Source: Fulverythrobacter ferritrahens
GTDB taxonomy: Bacteria; Pseudomonadota; Alphaproteobacteria; Sphingomonadales; Sphingomonadaceae
Assembly (NCBI RefSeq): GCF_020539485.1
Contig: NZ_JACDXU010000002.1
Location: 186,001 to 250,000, forward strand
DNA: 64,000 nt
Reading direction: 5' to 3'
Position numbers and translations under genes: made by a program. Below the pieces are notes generated by a model that was not told the DNA's origin, ran no database searches, and saw only the letters and a list, made by a program, of their open reading frames with translations. Position 1 is the stretch's first letter, and every line of letters begins with the position of its first letter. This document shows positions 53,145 through 63,425 of this stretch, one piece after another.

Positions 53145-54572
53145 TCACTTCTCCCCGGAGTTGCTAGTCTCCGCCATAGCTCGGCGGATGGCGGCGAAAA
53201 CCCGCTCGTCCTCCAGCTGCGTCACGTTGAAACGGGCGAAGCCAGCTGCCGTCTGCGAGACGCTGAAGACGTTGCCGGGCGCCAGCATGATTCCATCTTC
53301 CATGCAGCGCCGGGCAATAACGCCCGAATCGTATCCCTCGGGCAGGCGGCACCACAGATGGAAACCGCCGGACGGCATCAGCCAGGGGGTGATGCCCAGC
53401 GGGGCGAGGCGTTCCGCCGCCTGCTTGCGGGCGCGGGTCAGGCGCTGGCGCAGATCCTCCATATGTTTGCGATAGCTGCCGCCCGCCAGAATCCCTGCGA
53501 CCAGTTCGGTCGCCAGAGTGGAAGGGCCGCCGAAGCAGGTGGCGACCTGAAGGTCGGCCAGTTCCTCGATCCAGTCGGCCCGCGCCGCGATATAGCCGCA
53601 GCGGGCTGAGGCTGAGAGTGCCTTGGAGAAACTGCCGATGCGGATCACCCGCTCCAGCCCGTCCAGCACTGCCAGGCGCGGGGTGGGATGGGGTTCGAAA
53701 TCGGCGAAGATGTCATCCTCCACGATGGTCATACCGTGATTGGCGGCAAGGCTCAGCACGCGGTGGGCGGTCTGGGGGGACAGGCTGGCGCCGGTGGGGT
53801 TATGGATCGCCGAATTGGTAATGTAGAGGCGGGGCATGTCCTCGATCAGCGCTCGCTCGAACGCTGCCGTGTCTGGCCCGGTTGGCGTGTAGGGCACTCC
53901 CATCAGTCGGACCTGATGCGCCCGCAGCAGGGACTGGAAGTTGAAATAGCATGGATCGTCTACCAGCACGGTATCGCCCGGCCGTAGCAGCAGGCGGCAG
54001 ATCAGATCGATGGCCTGCGTGCCCGATCCGGCCAGCATGATCCGGTCCGGCCCCAGCGAGAGACCCTCATCGGCAAAACGGGCCTGCAACAGACGCCGCA
54101 GGGCAGGCGAGCCGCGCGTGCCGCCATAGGTGGTGAGCAGCCCGCCATCGGCCCGCCCCAGCGCCCGCAGCCCCTTGCGCAGGGCGGCCGTGGGCATCCA
54201 GTCGGGCGGCAACCAGCCGCAGCCCGGCGTAAGGACGGAGGGGTCCGCATCGAGCGACTGGCGTGAAACCCAGAAGGGGTCGAGTTCGCGCTCGCGCTGG
54301 GGGCCCATATCCGCCAGTGCCATGGGCGGCAAATTCGCGCCGGTCACGTAGAAGCCCGATCCGCGCCGGGCCCGGATCACGCCTTCGGCCTCCAACCGGT
54401 CATAGGCCTCCACCACGGTGGAAGGAGAGGCGTCCATCGTGCGGGCGAAGCCGCGAATGGAGGGCAACCGGTCCCCCGGGGAAAGGGCTCGTGCGGCGAT
54501 CCGGGTGCGGATTTCCTCCATCAGAGTTTCGGTACGGTTAGGCGCCGGGCGGGTAGGTGAGAGGCTGGCCAT
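53145..54572 (-). CDS. MocR-type PLP-dependent transcriptional regulator
   Basis: A 475-residue regulator joining a GntR winged helix (about residues 12-78, RLPSIRGFARTMDASPSTVVEAYDRLEAEGV) to an aminotransferase fold. The PLP lysine is K317 in GSFSKALSASARCG and the HNPTG motif is at 257-261. MocR proteins sense amines or PLP intermediates. The ATG at 54572 is used; the frame is open to 54626 across the palindrome. It is divergent from a DMT transporter. Confidence 0.9.
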   Translation of the reverse strand: MASLSPTRPAPNRTETLMEEIRTRIAARALSPGDRLPSIRGFARTMDASPSTVVEAYDRLEAEGVIRARRGSGFYVTGANLPPMALADMGPQRERELDPFWVSRQSLDADPSVLTPGCGWLPPDWMPTAALRKGLRALGRADGGLLTTYGGTRGSPALRRLLQARFADEGLSLGPDRIMLAGSGTQAIDLICRLLLRPGDTVLVDDPCYFNFQSLLRAHQVRLMGVPYTPTGPDTAAFERALIEDMPRLYITNSAIHNPTGASLSPQTAHRVLSLAANHGMTIVEDDIFADFEPHPTPRLAVLDGLERVIRIGSFSKALSASARCGYIAARADWIEELADLQVATCFGGPSTLATELVAGILAGGSYRKHMEDLRQRLTRARKQAAERLAPLGITPWLMPSGGFHLWCRLPEGYDSGVIARRCMEDGIMLAPGNVFSVSQTAAGFARFNVTQLEDERVFAAIRRAMAETSNSGEK

Positions 54573-54592
54573 GCCGGTGAAGTCCTGACTAT

Positions 54593-54618
54593 CTGTATGG
54601 GCTAGCTGACCCATACAG
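54593..54618. promoter_or_regulatory. perfect 9-bp inverted repeat, candidate MocR operator
   Basis: CTGTATGGG-N8-CCCATACAG lies in the intergenic region between the divergent MocR gene (start 54572) and the transporter gene (start 54725). A symmetrical site there fits autoregulation and control of the transporter by the MocR protein. Confidence 0.65.
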
Positions 54619-54724
54619 TTCGGCAAAATTGTATCTCATCGTTCCTGTTCGGCCAATCGTCCTGATCGTAGGGGCGATGGAAAGGTGCCCCGCTGCGGCG
54701 AGGCCCTTTCATGGAGGAAAGACG

Positions 54725-55585
54725 ATGGATCGGAGTAGCGCGGGCTGGGGTAGTGGCCTGCTGGGGGTAATCATTTTCAGCGGTTCGCTGCCGGCGACAA
54801 GGCTGGCCGTGGCCGATCTCGCTCCGCTGTTTCTCACCTCCGCCCGCGCGGTGATTGCCGGGCTGCTCGGCTGGGTCTGTCTTGCCGCGCTGCGCCAGCC
54901 GCGCCCGGCGCGGGCGGATCTGGGCTCACTGGCGATAGTGGCGCTGGGCGTGGTGCTTGGCTTCCCGCTGCTTTCTGCATTGGCGCTGCGTTATGTCACG
55001 GCGGCGCATTCCATCGTCTTTGTGGGCCTGCTGCCGCTCAGCACGGCGATCTTTGGAATGTTGCGCGGGGGCGAGCGGCCCAAAGCGGCGTTCTGGCTGT
55101 TCTCCCTGTTGGGCGCGGCCACTGTTGGCGGTTTTGCCCTGTCACGCGGGGTTGAAAGTTCCTTGCCCGGTGACCTGTTGATGATCGCGGCGGTGCTGCT
55201 CTGCGGGCTGGGCTATGCCGAGGGAGCGGCGCTGTCACGCAGGCTGGGGGGCTGGCAGGTGATCTGCTGGGCCCTGCTGATCGCGCTGGTGCCGATGGCT
55301 GTGCTGGCGCTGGCGACTGCGCCGGCCAATCCCGCAATCATCGGGCTGCCGGCCTGGGCGGGGCTGTTCTACGTTTCCGTCTTCAGCATGCTGGTGGGAT
55401 TCTTCTTCTGGTATCGCGGCCTTGCCCTGGGGGGCATTGCGGGCGTGGGGCAGCTTCAGCTGCTGCAGCCCTTCTTCGGGCTGTTGCTGGCGGCGCTGGT
55501 CCTGCATGAGCCGGTGGCGTGGACCATGATCGCTTCGACAGCAGTGGTGATCCTCTGTGTCGCGGGTGCCCGGCGCTTCGCCTGA
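54725..55585 (+). CDS. EamA/DMT family transporter
   Basis: A 286-residue membrane protein with ten probable helices in two EamA halves: FSGSLPATRLAVADLAPLFLTSAR in the first and GGIAGVGQLQLLQPFFGLLLAALVLHEP in the second. Such exporters carry amino acids, polyamines or metabolites. The ATG at 54725 follows GGAGGAAAGACG. It is divergent from the MocR gene across a palindrome, a frequent pairing. Confidence 0.88.
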   Translation: MDRSSAGWGSGLLGVIIFSGSLPATRLAVADLAPLFLTSARAVIAGLLGWVCLAALRQPRPARADLGSLAIVALGVVLGFPLLSALALRYVTAAHSIVFVGLLPLSTAIFGMLRGGERPKAAFWLFSLLGAATVGGFALSRGVESSLPGDLLMIAAVLLCGLGYAEGAALSRRLGGWQVICWALLIALVPMAVLALATAPANPAIIGLPAWAGLFYVSVFSMLVGFFFWYRGLALGGIAGVGQLQLLQPFFGLLLAALVLHEPVAWTMIASTAVVILCVAGARRFA

Positions 55586-55596
55586 GCGATGGGCGA

Positions 55597-56820
55597 TCAG
55601 TCCCAGCCCTGTTCCAGAAAGCGCGTGGCGCAGCCTGCCAGGAAGGCGGCCCCGCGCGGAAGAACCGCCTCGTCCACCATCATGCGGCTGGAATGCAGGC
55701 CGCAGCACTGGCTCCAGTCATCGCCCTCCTGCGCGACGCCCAGGAAGAACATCGCACCGGGCATGGCCTGCAGTATATAGGAGAAATCCTCCGCCCCCAT
55801 GATGGGGTGTTCCATGCGCAGAAAGGCCCGCTCTCCGCTCGGCTCACCTCCAAGGCTCCGTGCGACCTTTTCGCCCAGGGCCACGGCGCGCGGATCGTTG
55901 ATGGTGGGCGGGAAGCCTTGCACGAAACCGGCACTTGCCTGCATTCCATGGGCGGCGGCGATGCCTTGCGCCAGCTGGGAGACTTCCTCCCGCACCCGCG
56001 CCCGGTTCTCGGGCGAGAGCGTTCGGATCGTGCCCTTCAGCCGGGCTTCGTTGGGGATGATATTATGCGCGCTGCCCGCATCGAGCTGGGTGATCGTGAT
56101 GACCACTGCCTCCGCCGCGTTGAAGCGGCGTGTGACCAGGGTTTGCAGCGCACCCACGATTTCGCAGGCGACCGGCACCGGATCGCGCGTGTCATGCGGC
56201 ATGGAGGCATGGCCGCCCCGCCCCGTCACGGTGATCTCCACCATGTCGGCTGCGGCCATCAGCGCGCCGTCGCGGCTGCCCAGCACGCCATGGGCCGCAT
56301 TGGGCATGATATGCAGCGCAAAGGCGGCTTCAGGCAGGGGATAGGCTTCGGTTCCCCCCAACAGCCCGTCATCCAGCATGAAACGTGCGCCGTGGAAGCC
56401 TTCCTCCCCCGGCTGGAACATGAAGCGCACTTCACCCTGCAACTCACCCTGCCGAGCGGACAGGATTCGGGCGGCACCGGCCAGCATGGCGGTGTGGGTA
56501 TCGTGGCCGCAGGCATGCATACGGCCGGGAATGGCAGAGGCGAAGGGGAGGCCGGTTTCCTCCCTCATCGGCAAGGCATCCATATCGCCCCGCAGCAGCA
56601 CGCTGCGCCCCGGCCTTGTGCCTTTCAGGATGGCGACCGTGCCGGTGGTGGAAGGGCCTTCCCGCCATTCGAGCGGCAGATCAGCCAGTTCCGCGCGAAC
56701 CTTGTCACGCGTTTTGGGGGTGTCCAGCCCCAGTTCGGGCTCCGCATGGATCGCCCGGCGAAGGGTTACGATGCGATCCGCGATCGCGCGGGCATCGGCG
56801 AGCAGGGATTCGGTCAGCAT
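55597..56820 (-). CDS. M20 family amidohydrolase
   Basis: A 407-residue zinc hydrolase of the aminoacylase/IAA-amino acid hydrolase group. Metal and catalytic regions are LLRGDMDALPM, HACGHDTHTAMLAG and MFQPGEEGFHGA; GGHASMP lies in the dimerisation domain and GAEDFSYIL near the end. It removes acyl groups from N-acyl amino acids. The ATG at 56820 (MLTESL) or 56826 may be used. It is convergent with the DMT exporter, ending 11 bases from it. Confidence 0.92.
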   Translation of the reverse strand: MLTESLLADARAIADRIVTLRRAIHAEPELGLDTPKTRDKVRAELADLPLEWREGPSTTGTVAILKGTRPGRSVLLRGDMDALPMREETGLPFASAIPGRMHACGHDTHTAMLAGAARILSARQGELQGEVRFMFQPGEEGFHGARFMLDDGLLGGTEAYPLPEAAFALHIMPNAAHGVLGSRDGALMAAADMVEITVTGRGGHASMPHDTRDPVPVACEIVGALQTLVTRRFNAAEAVVITITQLDAGSAHNIIPNEARLKGTIRTLSPENRARVREEVSQLAQGIAAAHGMQASAGFVQGFPPTINDPRAVALGEKVARSLGGEPSGERAFLRMEHPIMGAEDFSYILQAMPGAMFFLGVAQEGDDWSQCCGLHSSRMMVDEAVLPRGAAFLAGCATRFLEQGWD

Positions 56821-56866
56821 CGCCAAGTGATAGCGTGACCTGCAGCCGCCCGCCAGCGGCAGTATG

Positions 56867-57355
56867 TCAGGGATATTTCATATTGATATGTGTCGTCAGC
56901 CCCGATTTGGTGACGTTGAGCCGCACGGAAGAAAATGCGGGCAGGCCTGCGATGGTGGAGGGATTGTTGGAAAAGCCGTATCCTTCCTTGGGCAGAAGGC
57001 CGCGCGCGAATTTCCCGTTACTGTCCTCGTCATGATAGACGACGATCGCATAGACGCCGGGGCCGGGGACGCACACTTTGGCGCGGGTCGTGCCCTGCTG
57101 GGCATCCACCTTGCCGACATTGATCTCGCCCTTGGACGCCAGGAAGCGCTTGCGATCATCCGGATAGACGGTGACCACCAGCTTGCCCTGGCTGTTGCGT
57201 ATGCCATTGGCGGCCACGGTGATCGACGTGGGGAACTTGGTCCGGCCCACGCAGTCGGAACCGCCTTCTGCCGCAGCGGGGGCCGTCGCAGGCGCAGCAG
57301 CTGCGGCCAGCAGGAGCATCATGGCGGCTTTGCGGAAAGAGATGGTGTGGATCAT
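56867..57355 (-). CDS. DUF2141 domain protein (second copy)
   Basis: A 162-residue exported protein with signal peptide (MMLLLAAAAAPATAPAAA). DUF2141 hallmarks are VAANGIRNSQGKLVVTVYPDD, GVYAIVVYHDEDSNGKFARG and PKEGYGFSNNP. It is related in pattern to the protein at 36995 but diverged, with a longer N-terminal segment containing DCVGRTKFP. Function is unknown. The frame is open to 57388 without a convincing start. Confidence 0.82.
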   Translation of the reverse strand: MIHTISFRKAAMMLLLAAAAAPATAPAAAEGGSDCVGRTKFPTSITVAANGIRNSQGKLVVTVYPDDRKRFLASKGEINVGKVDAQQGTTRAKVCVPGPGVYAIVVYHDEDSNGKFARGLLPKEGYGFSNNPSTIAGLPAFSSVRLNVTKSGLTTHINMKYP

Positions 57356-57636
57356 GGCTGTTAACTCGGGTTCCATTGTCTGAATCACAAGTGGCTGGCG
57401 GAAATCAGGCCGTCCGAAAGCAAGGCCCGGTATTTTCGTCGCGCGAACCCTTTTGCTTTTCGGGCATCTGCCGCGAGAACCTTTAATGCCCTCTGAATTA
57501 CTCGCTCAGGCCGCTGCAAGGCCCCATCCTGTCGCCAAATTGATTCGGCTGGACGAAAAAGCAACATTGTGTGTGGAAAATAAGGCAAAGGCGGCTTGTC
57601 CCCCCAAGGGGTGGTGCTTAGGGCCTTTGCCCAGAC

Positions 57637-58299
57637 ATGAGCGCTCCGCTGATTTCCCCCTCGATCCTCTCGGCCGACTTCGCGCGGCTTGGGGAGGAGG
57701 TGCGCGCGATTGACGCGGCCGGGGCAGACTGGATTCATATCGACGTGATGGATGGGCATTATGTGCCCAATCTCACAATCGGTCCGGCAGTGGTGAAGGC
57801 GCTGCGCCCGCACACGCAAAAGCCGTTCGACGTTCACCTGATGGTGTCCCCGGTCGATAACTGGCTGGAAGACTTTGCTGCCGCCGGGGCAGACATCATC
57901 ACGGTCCATCCCGAAGCCGGGCCGCATATCCACCGCACGGTGCAGGCGATCAAGGCGCTGGGCAAGAAGGCGGGCATCTCGCTCAATCCCGGCACTCCGG
58001 CCAAGATGCTGGATTATTTGATCGAGGATATCGACCTTGTCCTGGTGATGAGCGTCAATCCCGGTTTCGGTGGGCAGAGCTTCATTCACAGCCAGCTCAA
58101 GAAGATCGAGGCCATCCGCAAGCGGATCGATCAGATGGGCCTGCAGGTCCATCTGGAAGTCGATGGCGGGGTGAACGAGGAAACCGCCCGGCTCTGTGTG
58201 GATGCCGGGGCCGATGTGCTGGTGGCCGGATCGGCCACGTTCAAGGGCGGGCCCGATCTCTATGCCGCCAATATCGCCGCCTTGAAGGGCGGCGGGTAA
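57637..58299 (+). CDS. rpe: ribulose-phosphate 3-epimerase
   Basis: A 220-residue TIM-barrel enzyme. [49 protein letters not shown] and [10 protein letters not shown] are the family blocks with the metal-binding histidines and catalytic aspartates. It interconverts ribulose 5-phosphate and xylulose 5-phosphate. Its stop touches the start of the heparinase-like gene (TAATGG). Confidence 0.97.
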   Translation: MSAPLISPSILSADFARLGEEVRAIDAAGADWIHIDVMDGHYVPNLTIGPAVVKALRPHTQKPFDVHLMVSPVDNWLEDFAAAGADIITVHPEAGPHIHRTVQAIKALGKKAGISLNPGTPAKMLDYLIEDIDLVLVMSVNPGFGGQSFIHSQLKKIEAIRKRIDQMGLQVHLEVDGGVNEETARLCVDAGADVLVAGSATFKGGPDLYAANIAALKGGG

Positions 58300-60179
58300 T
58301 GGAACCGGTCGCCAGCCAGCCGCGCCTTGCGCTCGATGGCGACCCAACTGCGGCGCAGGATTCCTCAATGGCCGTACCGCTCATTCCCGATAGTTCCGAA
58401 CCGCTTGCCGAAGCGAACGGGCTGGATGGCTCCCCCGGCGAACTGATCGAGCCGGGCCGCTCGCTGGTCCTCGCCGATATTCGCGCCCCGGCGCTGGGTG
58501 CGGGCGAAAAGCTGATGCGGCTGGCATACAAGATCGGTATTCCGGGCCCTGCCATCGTCGCGCCGTTCCGCAAGGCTGCGCGGCCCCGCCTGCTCGCCAC
58601 GGTGGAAAGTCCGCTGCCGGGAGATCGCGTGGCTGGGGTGGCGCTCCGGGCCGGGCATTTCCTGGTCTATGGGGTCAAGGCGCCGGTCGCGCAGATCGAT
58701 CTCACGCCCGCCGCGCGGCTGACCCCGCCTTTCGAGCATGTAATCCATGGTTTCGGATGGCTGCGCGATCTTTCCGCCAGTGCCCCGCGCGAACAATGCG
58801 CGCCTACTGCCGAAAAGCTGATCGCCGCCTGGCTCGATGCCAATCCGCGCCCCGGCAAGGGTACCGCGTGGAGTGTGGGGAATGGCGGGCACCGCCTGCT
58901 CAACTGGCTGGTCCATGCGCCGCTGATCCTGTCGGGCCCCGACAAGATCCTGCGCGGTCGGATATTGCACGCGATGAGCGATACGGCCCGCTGGCTGGAT
59001 CGCGCCGTGCTGCGGGCGGAAGACCGGCTGACGGAAACGGCAGGCTGGTGCGCGATCATCGCCGCAGGTCTGCTGCTGCCCGATGGCAAGCCGCGTCGCC
59101 TTTATGGCGAGGCCGGGCTGATCAAGGCGCTGGGCGAACTGGTGGGCGACGATGGCGGTGTGCTGTCTCGCAGTCCGCTGGCCCAGATGGAGGCGATTGG
59201 CCTGCTGGTGGATCTGGCTGCCTGTTACCGCGCCACCCGGCGCGACCCGCCCGAGGCTGTGGATGCGATGCTGCATCTGCTGGTGCCGCCGCTGCTGACC
59301 CTCACTCATGGCGATGGCTCGCTGGGCAACTGGCAGGGCGCGGGGGCTGTTTCGGCCGAAGCGATTGCCGGGCTGGTCGAGGCGAGCGGAGTGCGCGCCC
59401 GGCCGCTCAGGGATGCACGGCAATGGGGTTATCAGCGCGTCACGGCGGGTAAGGCCGTGCTGCAGATGGATGCCGCCCCTCCGCCGCTTGCGCGCCATGC
59501 CCGTAGCGGTTGTGCTTCGACCCTCGCCTTCGAACTGTCGGACCGGGGGCAGCGGATCATCGTCAATTGCGGCGGCGCGGGCTTTGCCGGGGGACAGGTG
59601 CCCGTGCGGATCGAAAGCGGCCTGCGCGCCACCGCTGCCCATTCCACTCTGGTGCTGGACGATGTGAATTCCACTGCCGTGCTGATCAACGGCAAGATCG
59701 GATCGGGCGTGAGCGAGGTGGAGCTCGACCGGCGGGTGATCCAGGATGAGAAGGGCGGCACGGCCACCCGGCTGGAGGCGAGCCATGATGGCTATACTCA
59801 ACGCTATGGCCTGATTCATCGCCGAATCCTGATGTTGCGGGACGATGGCAGCGAATTGCGCGGGGAAGATTTGTTGCTTCCCAACGGCCGCAAGGGCAAG
59901 CGCGGCAAGGTGCCCTTCGCGATTCGCTTTCATGTCGGGCCGGGTGTAGAACTGGGCCTGTCGGATAACGGCAAAGGTGCGGGGCTCGCCCTTCCGGACG
60001 GAAGCTACTGGCAGTTCGTTGCCGGCGCTGGCGCGCTGGAAGAAGGCGAACTGGCAATCGAGGAGAGCCTGTGGGTCGATGGCGGCGGTAGGCCGCAGGC
60101 AGTCCAGCAACTGGTGCTGCAGGGAATGGTATCGCGCGGCGGGGGTAATTTCTCCTGGCTGCTCAAGCGAATGGGATGA
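58299..60179 (+). CDS. heparinase II/III family protein
   Basis: A 626-residue protein. The N-terminal 300 residues form an alpha/alpha toroid-like part ([39 protein letters not shown]) and the C-terminal half is the beta-sandwich seen in heparinase II/III-like proteins, with [15 protein letters not shown] and [14 protein letters not shown]. There is no Sec signal peptide. Its fixed place between rpe and purH in this order argues for an endogenous role rather than glycosaminoglycan degradation. It overlaps the purH start (ATGA). Confidence 0.88.
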   Translation: MEPVASQPRLALDGDPTAAQDSSMAVPLIPDSSEPLAEANGLDGSPGELIEPGRSLVLADIRAPALGAGEKLMRLAYKIGIPGPAIVAPFRKAARPRLLATVESPLPGDRVAGVALRAGHFLVYGVKAPVAQIDLTPAARLTPPFEHVIHGFGWLRDLSASAPREQCAPTAEKLIAAWLDANPRPGKGTAWSVGNGGHRLLNWLVHAPLILSGPDKILRGRILHAMSDTARWLDRAVLRAEDRLTETAGWCAIIAAGLLLPDGKPRRLYGEAGLIKALGELVGDDGGVLSRSPLAQMEAIGLLVDLAACYRATRRDPPEAVDAMLHLLVPPLLTLTHGDGSLGNWQGAGAVSAEAIAGLVEASGVRARPLRDARQWGYQRVTAGKAVLQMDAAPPPLARHARSGCASTLAFELSDRGQRIIVNCGGAGFAGGQVPVRIESGLRATAAHSTLVLDDVNSTAVLINGKIGSGVSEVELDRRVIQDEKGGTATRLEASHDGYTQRYGLIHRRILMLRDDGSELRGEDLLLPNGRKGKRGKVPFAIRFHVGPGVELGLSDNGKGAGLALPDGSYWQFVAGAGALEEGELAIEESLWVDGGGRPQAVQQLVLQGMVSRGGGNFSWLLKRMG

Positions 60180-61807
60180 ATTACGTGAGCGAGGTCACAA
60201 TCAAGCGGGCGCTGCTGTCAGTGTCCGACAAGGGTGGTTTGGTGGAACTGGGCCAGGCACTGGCGCGGCATGGGGTCGAGCTGGTTTCCACCGGCGGCAC
60301 GGCAAAGGCGCTGCGCGAGGCAGGGCTGGCGGTGATGGACATTTCGGAGCTGACCGGCTTTCCCGAAATGATGGACGGCCGGGTGAAGACCCTGCATCCC
60401 AAGGTCCATGGCGGCCTTCTCGCCGTGCGCGACAATGCAGAGCACGTTGCGGCGATGACTGAACATTCCATCGGCGCGATAGACCTCGTTGTCGTCAATC
60501 TCTATCCCTTCGAGGCTACTGTTGCCCGGGGCGCCGGGCGCGACGAAGTGATCGAAAATATCGACATCGGCGGGCCCTCCATGGTCCGCTCTGCCGCAAA
60601 AAACCACGGTTTTGTCACGATTCTTACCGATCCTGCGGATTATGCCGAAGTGATCGCGGAAATGGACGCCACTGGCGGCGCTACCTCGCTCGCCTTCCGC
60701 ATCCGCATGGCCGGCAAGGCCTATGCGCGCACTGCTTCCTACGACGCGGCGATTGCCAACTGGTTCGCTTATGGCGATGCCTATGCCAATCCGCTGGGAA
60801 CCGAAGCACTCAAGGCAACGCCCTTCCCCGATACATTGCCGCTCGCCTTCAAGCGGGAAGCGGAATTGCGCTACGGCGAAAATCCGCACCAGATCGCGGC
60901 GGTCTATCTGCCGCAGGCCGCCAATGTGAAAGGCATCGCCCAGGCAGAGCAATTGCAGGGCAAGGAACTGTCCTACAACAATTTCAACGATGCTGACGCC
61001 GCGCTGGAACTGATTTCCGAATTCCGCAACAGCGATCCGGCGGTGGCGATCATCAAGCACGCCAATCCCTGCGGCGTCGCGCAGGCCGCATCGCTGCTGG
61101 ACGCCTATAACGCGGCCTTCGATTGTGACCGTATCTCCGCCTTTGGCGGGATCGTGGCTGTCAACCGCCCGCTTGACGGGCCGACCGCCGAAGCGATTAC
61201 CTCCATCTTCACAGAGGTTGTCATCGCCCCCGGCGCGGATGATGCCGCCCGTGCGATCTTTGCCCAGAAGAAGAACCTGCGCCTGCTGTTGACGGGCGAA
61301 CTGCCCGATCCGGCGCGTCCGGGCTTCACGCTCAAGAGCATTGCCGGCGGGCTGCTGGTGCAGAGCCGCGACAATGGCGAAATCACTCTGCCCGATCTCA
61401 AGGTAGTGACGAAGCGCGCCCCGACCGAGCAGGAACTGAAGGACTGCCTCTTCGCCTGGACCGTGGCCAAACATGTGAAGTCCAACGCTATCGTCTATGC
61501 GAAGGACGGTGTGACTGCGGGCATCGGTGCCGGCCAGATGAACCGGCGCGATTCCTCCCGCATTGCCGCGATCCGCGCACGCGAAGCGGCTGAGCAAGCA
61601 GGTTGGCCGCAGGCCCGCACCGTGGGCAGCGCGGTAGCATCCGATGCGTTCTTCCCCTTCCCTGACGGACTGCTGGCCGCGGCCGAAGCCGGCGCCACGG
61701 CAATTATCCAGCCGGGCGGTGCGATGGCTGATGACAAGGTGATTGCCGCTGCGGATGAAGCGGGCCTGGCGATGGTCTTCACCGGGATGCGGCACTTCCG
61801 CCACTGA
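60176..61807 (+). CDS. purH: bifunctional AICAR transformylase / IMP cyclohydrolase
   Basis: A 543-residue PurH that performs the last two steps of IMP synthesis. The cyclohydrolase part (1-200) has [15 protein letters not shown] and [16 protein letters not shown]; the transformylase part has [41 protein letters not shown] and the C-terminal QPGGAMADD. The ATG at 60176 overlaps the upstream stop; a GTG at 60185 is possible. Confidence 0.97.
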   Translation: MNYVSEVTIKRALLSVSDKGGLVELGQALARHGVELVSTGGTAKALREAGLAVMDISELTGFPEMMDGRVKTLHPKVHGGLLAVRDNAEHVAAMTEHSIGAIDLVVVNLYPFEATVARGAGRDEVIENIDIGGPSMVRSAAKNHGFVTILTDPADYAEVIAEMDATGGATSLAFRIRMAGKAYARTASYDAAIANWFAYGDAYANPLGTEALKATPFPDTLPLAFKREAELRYGENPHQIAAVYLPQAANVKGIAQAEQLQGKELSYNNFNDADAALELISEFRNSDPAVAIIKHANPCGVAQAASLLDAYNAAFDCDRISAFGGIVAVNRPLDGPTAEAITSIFTEVVIAPGADDAARAIFAQKKNLRLLLTGELPDPARPGFTLKSIAGGLLVQSRDNGEITLPDLKVVTKRAPTEQELKDCLFAWTVAKHVKSNAIVYAKDGVTAGIGAGQMNRRDSSRIAAIRAREAAEQAGWPQARTVGSAVASDAFFPFPDGLLAAAEAGATAIIQPGGAMADDKVIAAADEAGLAMVFTGMRHFRH

Positions 61808-61822
61808 TATAGGCAGCTCCAT

Positions 61823-61861
61823 CCGGGCGAAGCGCAGCGGTTTATCGCTCATTTCGCCCGG
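61823..61861. terminator. hairpin after purH
   Basis: A perfect 9-bp inverted repeat CCGGGCGAA/TTCGCCCGG with inner AGCG/CGCT pairing starts 15 bases after the purH stop. No T-run follows, so it is only a probable transcript end. Confidence 0.45.
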
Positions 61862-62012
61862 TTGATGGCGTGGACCCTTGAACGGGCCCTGCCCGAACCC
61901 GAAGTCGCGCCTCGAATGCAAGGCCGGCTTCGGCGTTCTGTTCAGGCCCGTGCAAGGGTTTTGCGTTATACAAACGCGATCCGATGATCGCGAAAGCTGG
62001 AAGTTCCCCCCA

Positions 62013-62117
62013 ATGGGCCTTTTCACCGTCGACCTTTATCGTTCCTTCGCAATCGGCTTTGGCATCGGGGGAGTGGTTTTCGCGATCGCAGTCGCAAGCC
62101 AGAACCTGATAGCGTGA
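62013..62117 (+). CDS. 34-residue single-helix membrane peptide
   Basis: The product MGLFTVDLYRSFAIGFGIGG plus 14 more residues is one hydrophobic helix with short polar ends. The stop codon overlaps the msrA ATG (TGATG), which implies translational coupling and supports a real gene despite the small size. No clear ribosome site precedes it. Function is unknown. Confidence 0.45.
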   Translation: MGLFTVDLYRSFAIGFGIGGVVFAIAVASQNLIA

Positions 62118-62800
62118 TGAGCCAGAAGAAACCCGCCAGAACCCTTCTTTTCGCAGCATCGCTGCTTTTCGCTGCCGCCTGTAGCCAGTCCGCCTTCGCG
62201 GAAGAGGCCGTGCTGGCGCCAGCGCCCAAGGTTACCTCCAGCGAAAGCGGCAAACAGACCGCGATTTTTGCCGGGGGCTGCTTCTGGGGGATCGAGGGGG
62301 TGTTCAGCCACCTCAAGGGCGTGTCCAGCGCGGTTTCGGGTTATCACGGCGGCAGCAAGGCAGATGCAGCCTATTCCAGGGTGAGCGACGGCAATACCGG
62401 CCATGCCGAAGCGGTGAAGGTCACCTATGATCCCAAAGTGATCCGTTATGACCAGCTTCTGCGCGTATTCTTCTCTGTCGGCGCAGATCCCACCACACTC
62501 AATTATCAGGGCCCCGATCGCGGCACCCAATATCGCAGCGCGCTGGTTCCGCTGAACGCCGAACAGGCAAAGGTGGCCAGGGCCTATCTGGCGCAGATGG
62601 GCAAGTCCGGCGTGTGGAAGGCCCCGATCGTCACGAAGATCGAGGCTTACAAGGCCTTCTACCCGGCTGAACAGCACCATCAGGATTTCATGCTGCGCAA
62701 TCCCAATCAGGGCTACATCGTCCGGTGGGACAAGCCTAAGGTCGCCGCGCTGAAGAAGATGTTCCCCGGCCTTTACAGCCCCACTTTCAAGACCGGCTGA
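62117..62800 (+). CDS. msrA: peptide-methionine (S)-S-oxide reductase
   Basis: A 227-residue MsrA with the active-site GCFWG motif and HAEAVKVTYDP, YQGPDRGTQYRSAL and AEQHHQDF family blocks. The N-terminus is an export signal with a lipobox-like FAAAC, so this is an envelope form repairing oxidised periplasmic proteins. The ATG at 62117 is used; a GTG lies just before it. Confidence 0.93.
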   Translation: MSQKKPARTLLFAASLLFAAACSQSAFAEEAVLAPAPKVTSSESGKQTAIFAGGCFWGIEGVFSHLKGVSSAVSGYHGGSKADAAYSRVSDGNTGHAEAVKVTYDPKVIRYDQLLRVFFSVGADPTTLNYQGPDRGTQYRSALVPLNAEQAKVARAYLAQMGKSGVWKAPIVTKIEAYKAFYPAEQHHQDFMLRNPNQGYIVRWDKPKVAALKKMFPGLYSPTFKTG

Positions 62801-62859
62801 ACACCTGGCTGCCTTTGCGAATGATTGCGGCGGAAGGTACCTGCCCCTATATCCCGCCC

Positions 62860-63321
62860 ATGGCCGTGCATCATCATCACGAACATTCTGGCGCCAAGCT
62901 GACTGATGCGGCACGTGCCGCGCTGACGCAGGCGGGCGAACAGTGGACCGAAATGCGTGCCGATGTGTTTCACGCACTGGCCGCCTATGACAGACCCGCT
63001 TCTGCTTATGATATTGCGGAAAGCCTCTCGCGCAGCAGGGGCAAGCGTGTCGCCGCCAACAGCGTCTATCGCATCCTCGATCTGTTTGTGCGCACGAATC
63101 TGGCCAACCGGATCGAAAGCGCCAATGCCTATCTGGCCAACACCCACCCTGGCTGCCGCCATGATTGCATCTTCCTGATCTGCGACAAATGCGGGCTTGC
63201 CGCCCATTTCGACGATGATCGGATCACCGACAGCCTGCGGGATGCCGGGCACAGGAACGGCTTTGCGGATGTTCGCCCGGTGGTGGAATTGCGTGGCCTC
63301 TGCAACAGCTGCGCTGCCTGA
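62860..63321 (+). CDS. zur: Fur family transcriptional regulator (Zur-like)
   Basis: A 153-residue Fur-family protein. A histidine-rich N-terminus (HHHHEH) precedes the winged helix (RPASAYDIAESLSRSRGKRVAANSVYRILDLF), and structural zinc cysteines lie in CDKC and CNSC at the end. H/C/D ligands for the sensing zinc are in HPGCRHDC. The layout fits Zur better than Fur or PerR. The ATG at 62860 gives the usual length. Confidence 0.85.
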   Translation: MAVHHHHEHSGAKLTDAARAALTQAGEQWTEMRADVFHALAAYDRPASAYDIAESLSRSRGKRVAANSVYRILDLFVRTNLANRIESANAYLANTHPGCRHDCIFLICDKCGLAAHFDDDRITDSLRDAGHRNGFADVRPVVELRGLCNSCAA

Positions 63322-63425
63322 GCAGTGCCCGGATTTCGAGCGATCAGCCGCGCTGAATTTGCCCGATGGTGAGTAACAGTCAGCAAGCGTTCGACAGCGC
63401 ATTGACCTTGGAGTAACAGGGGCCG

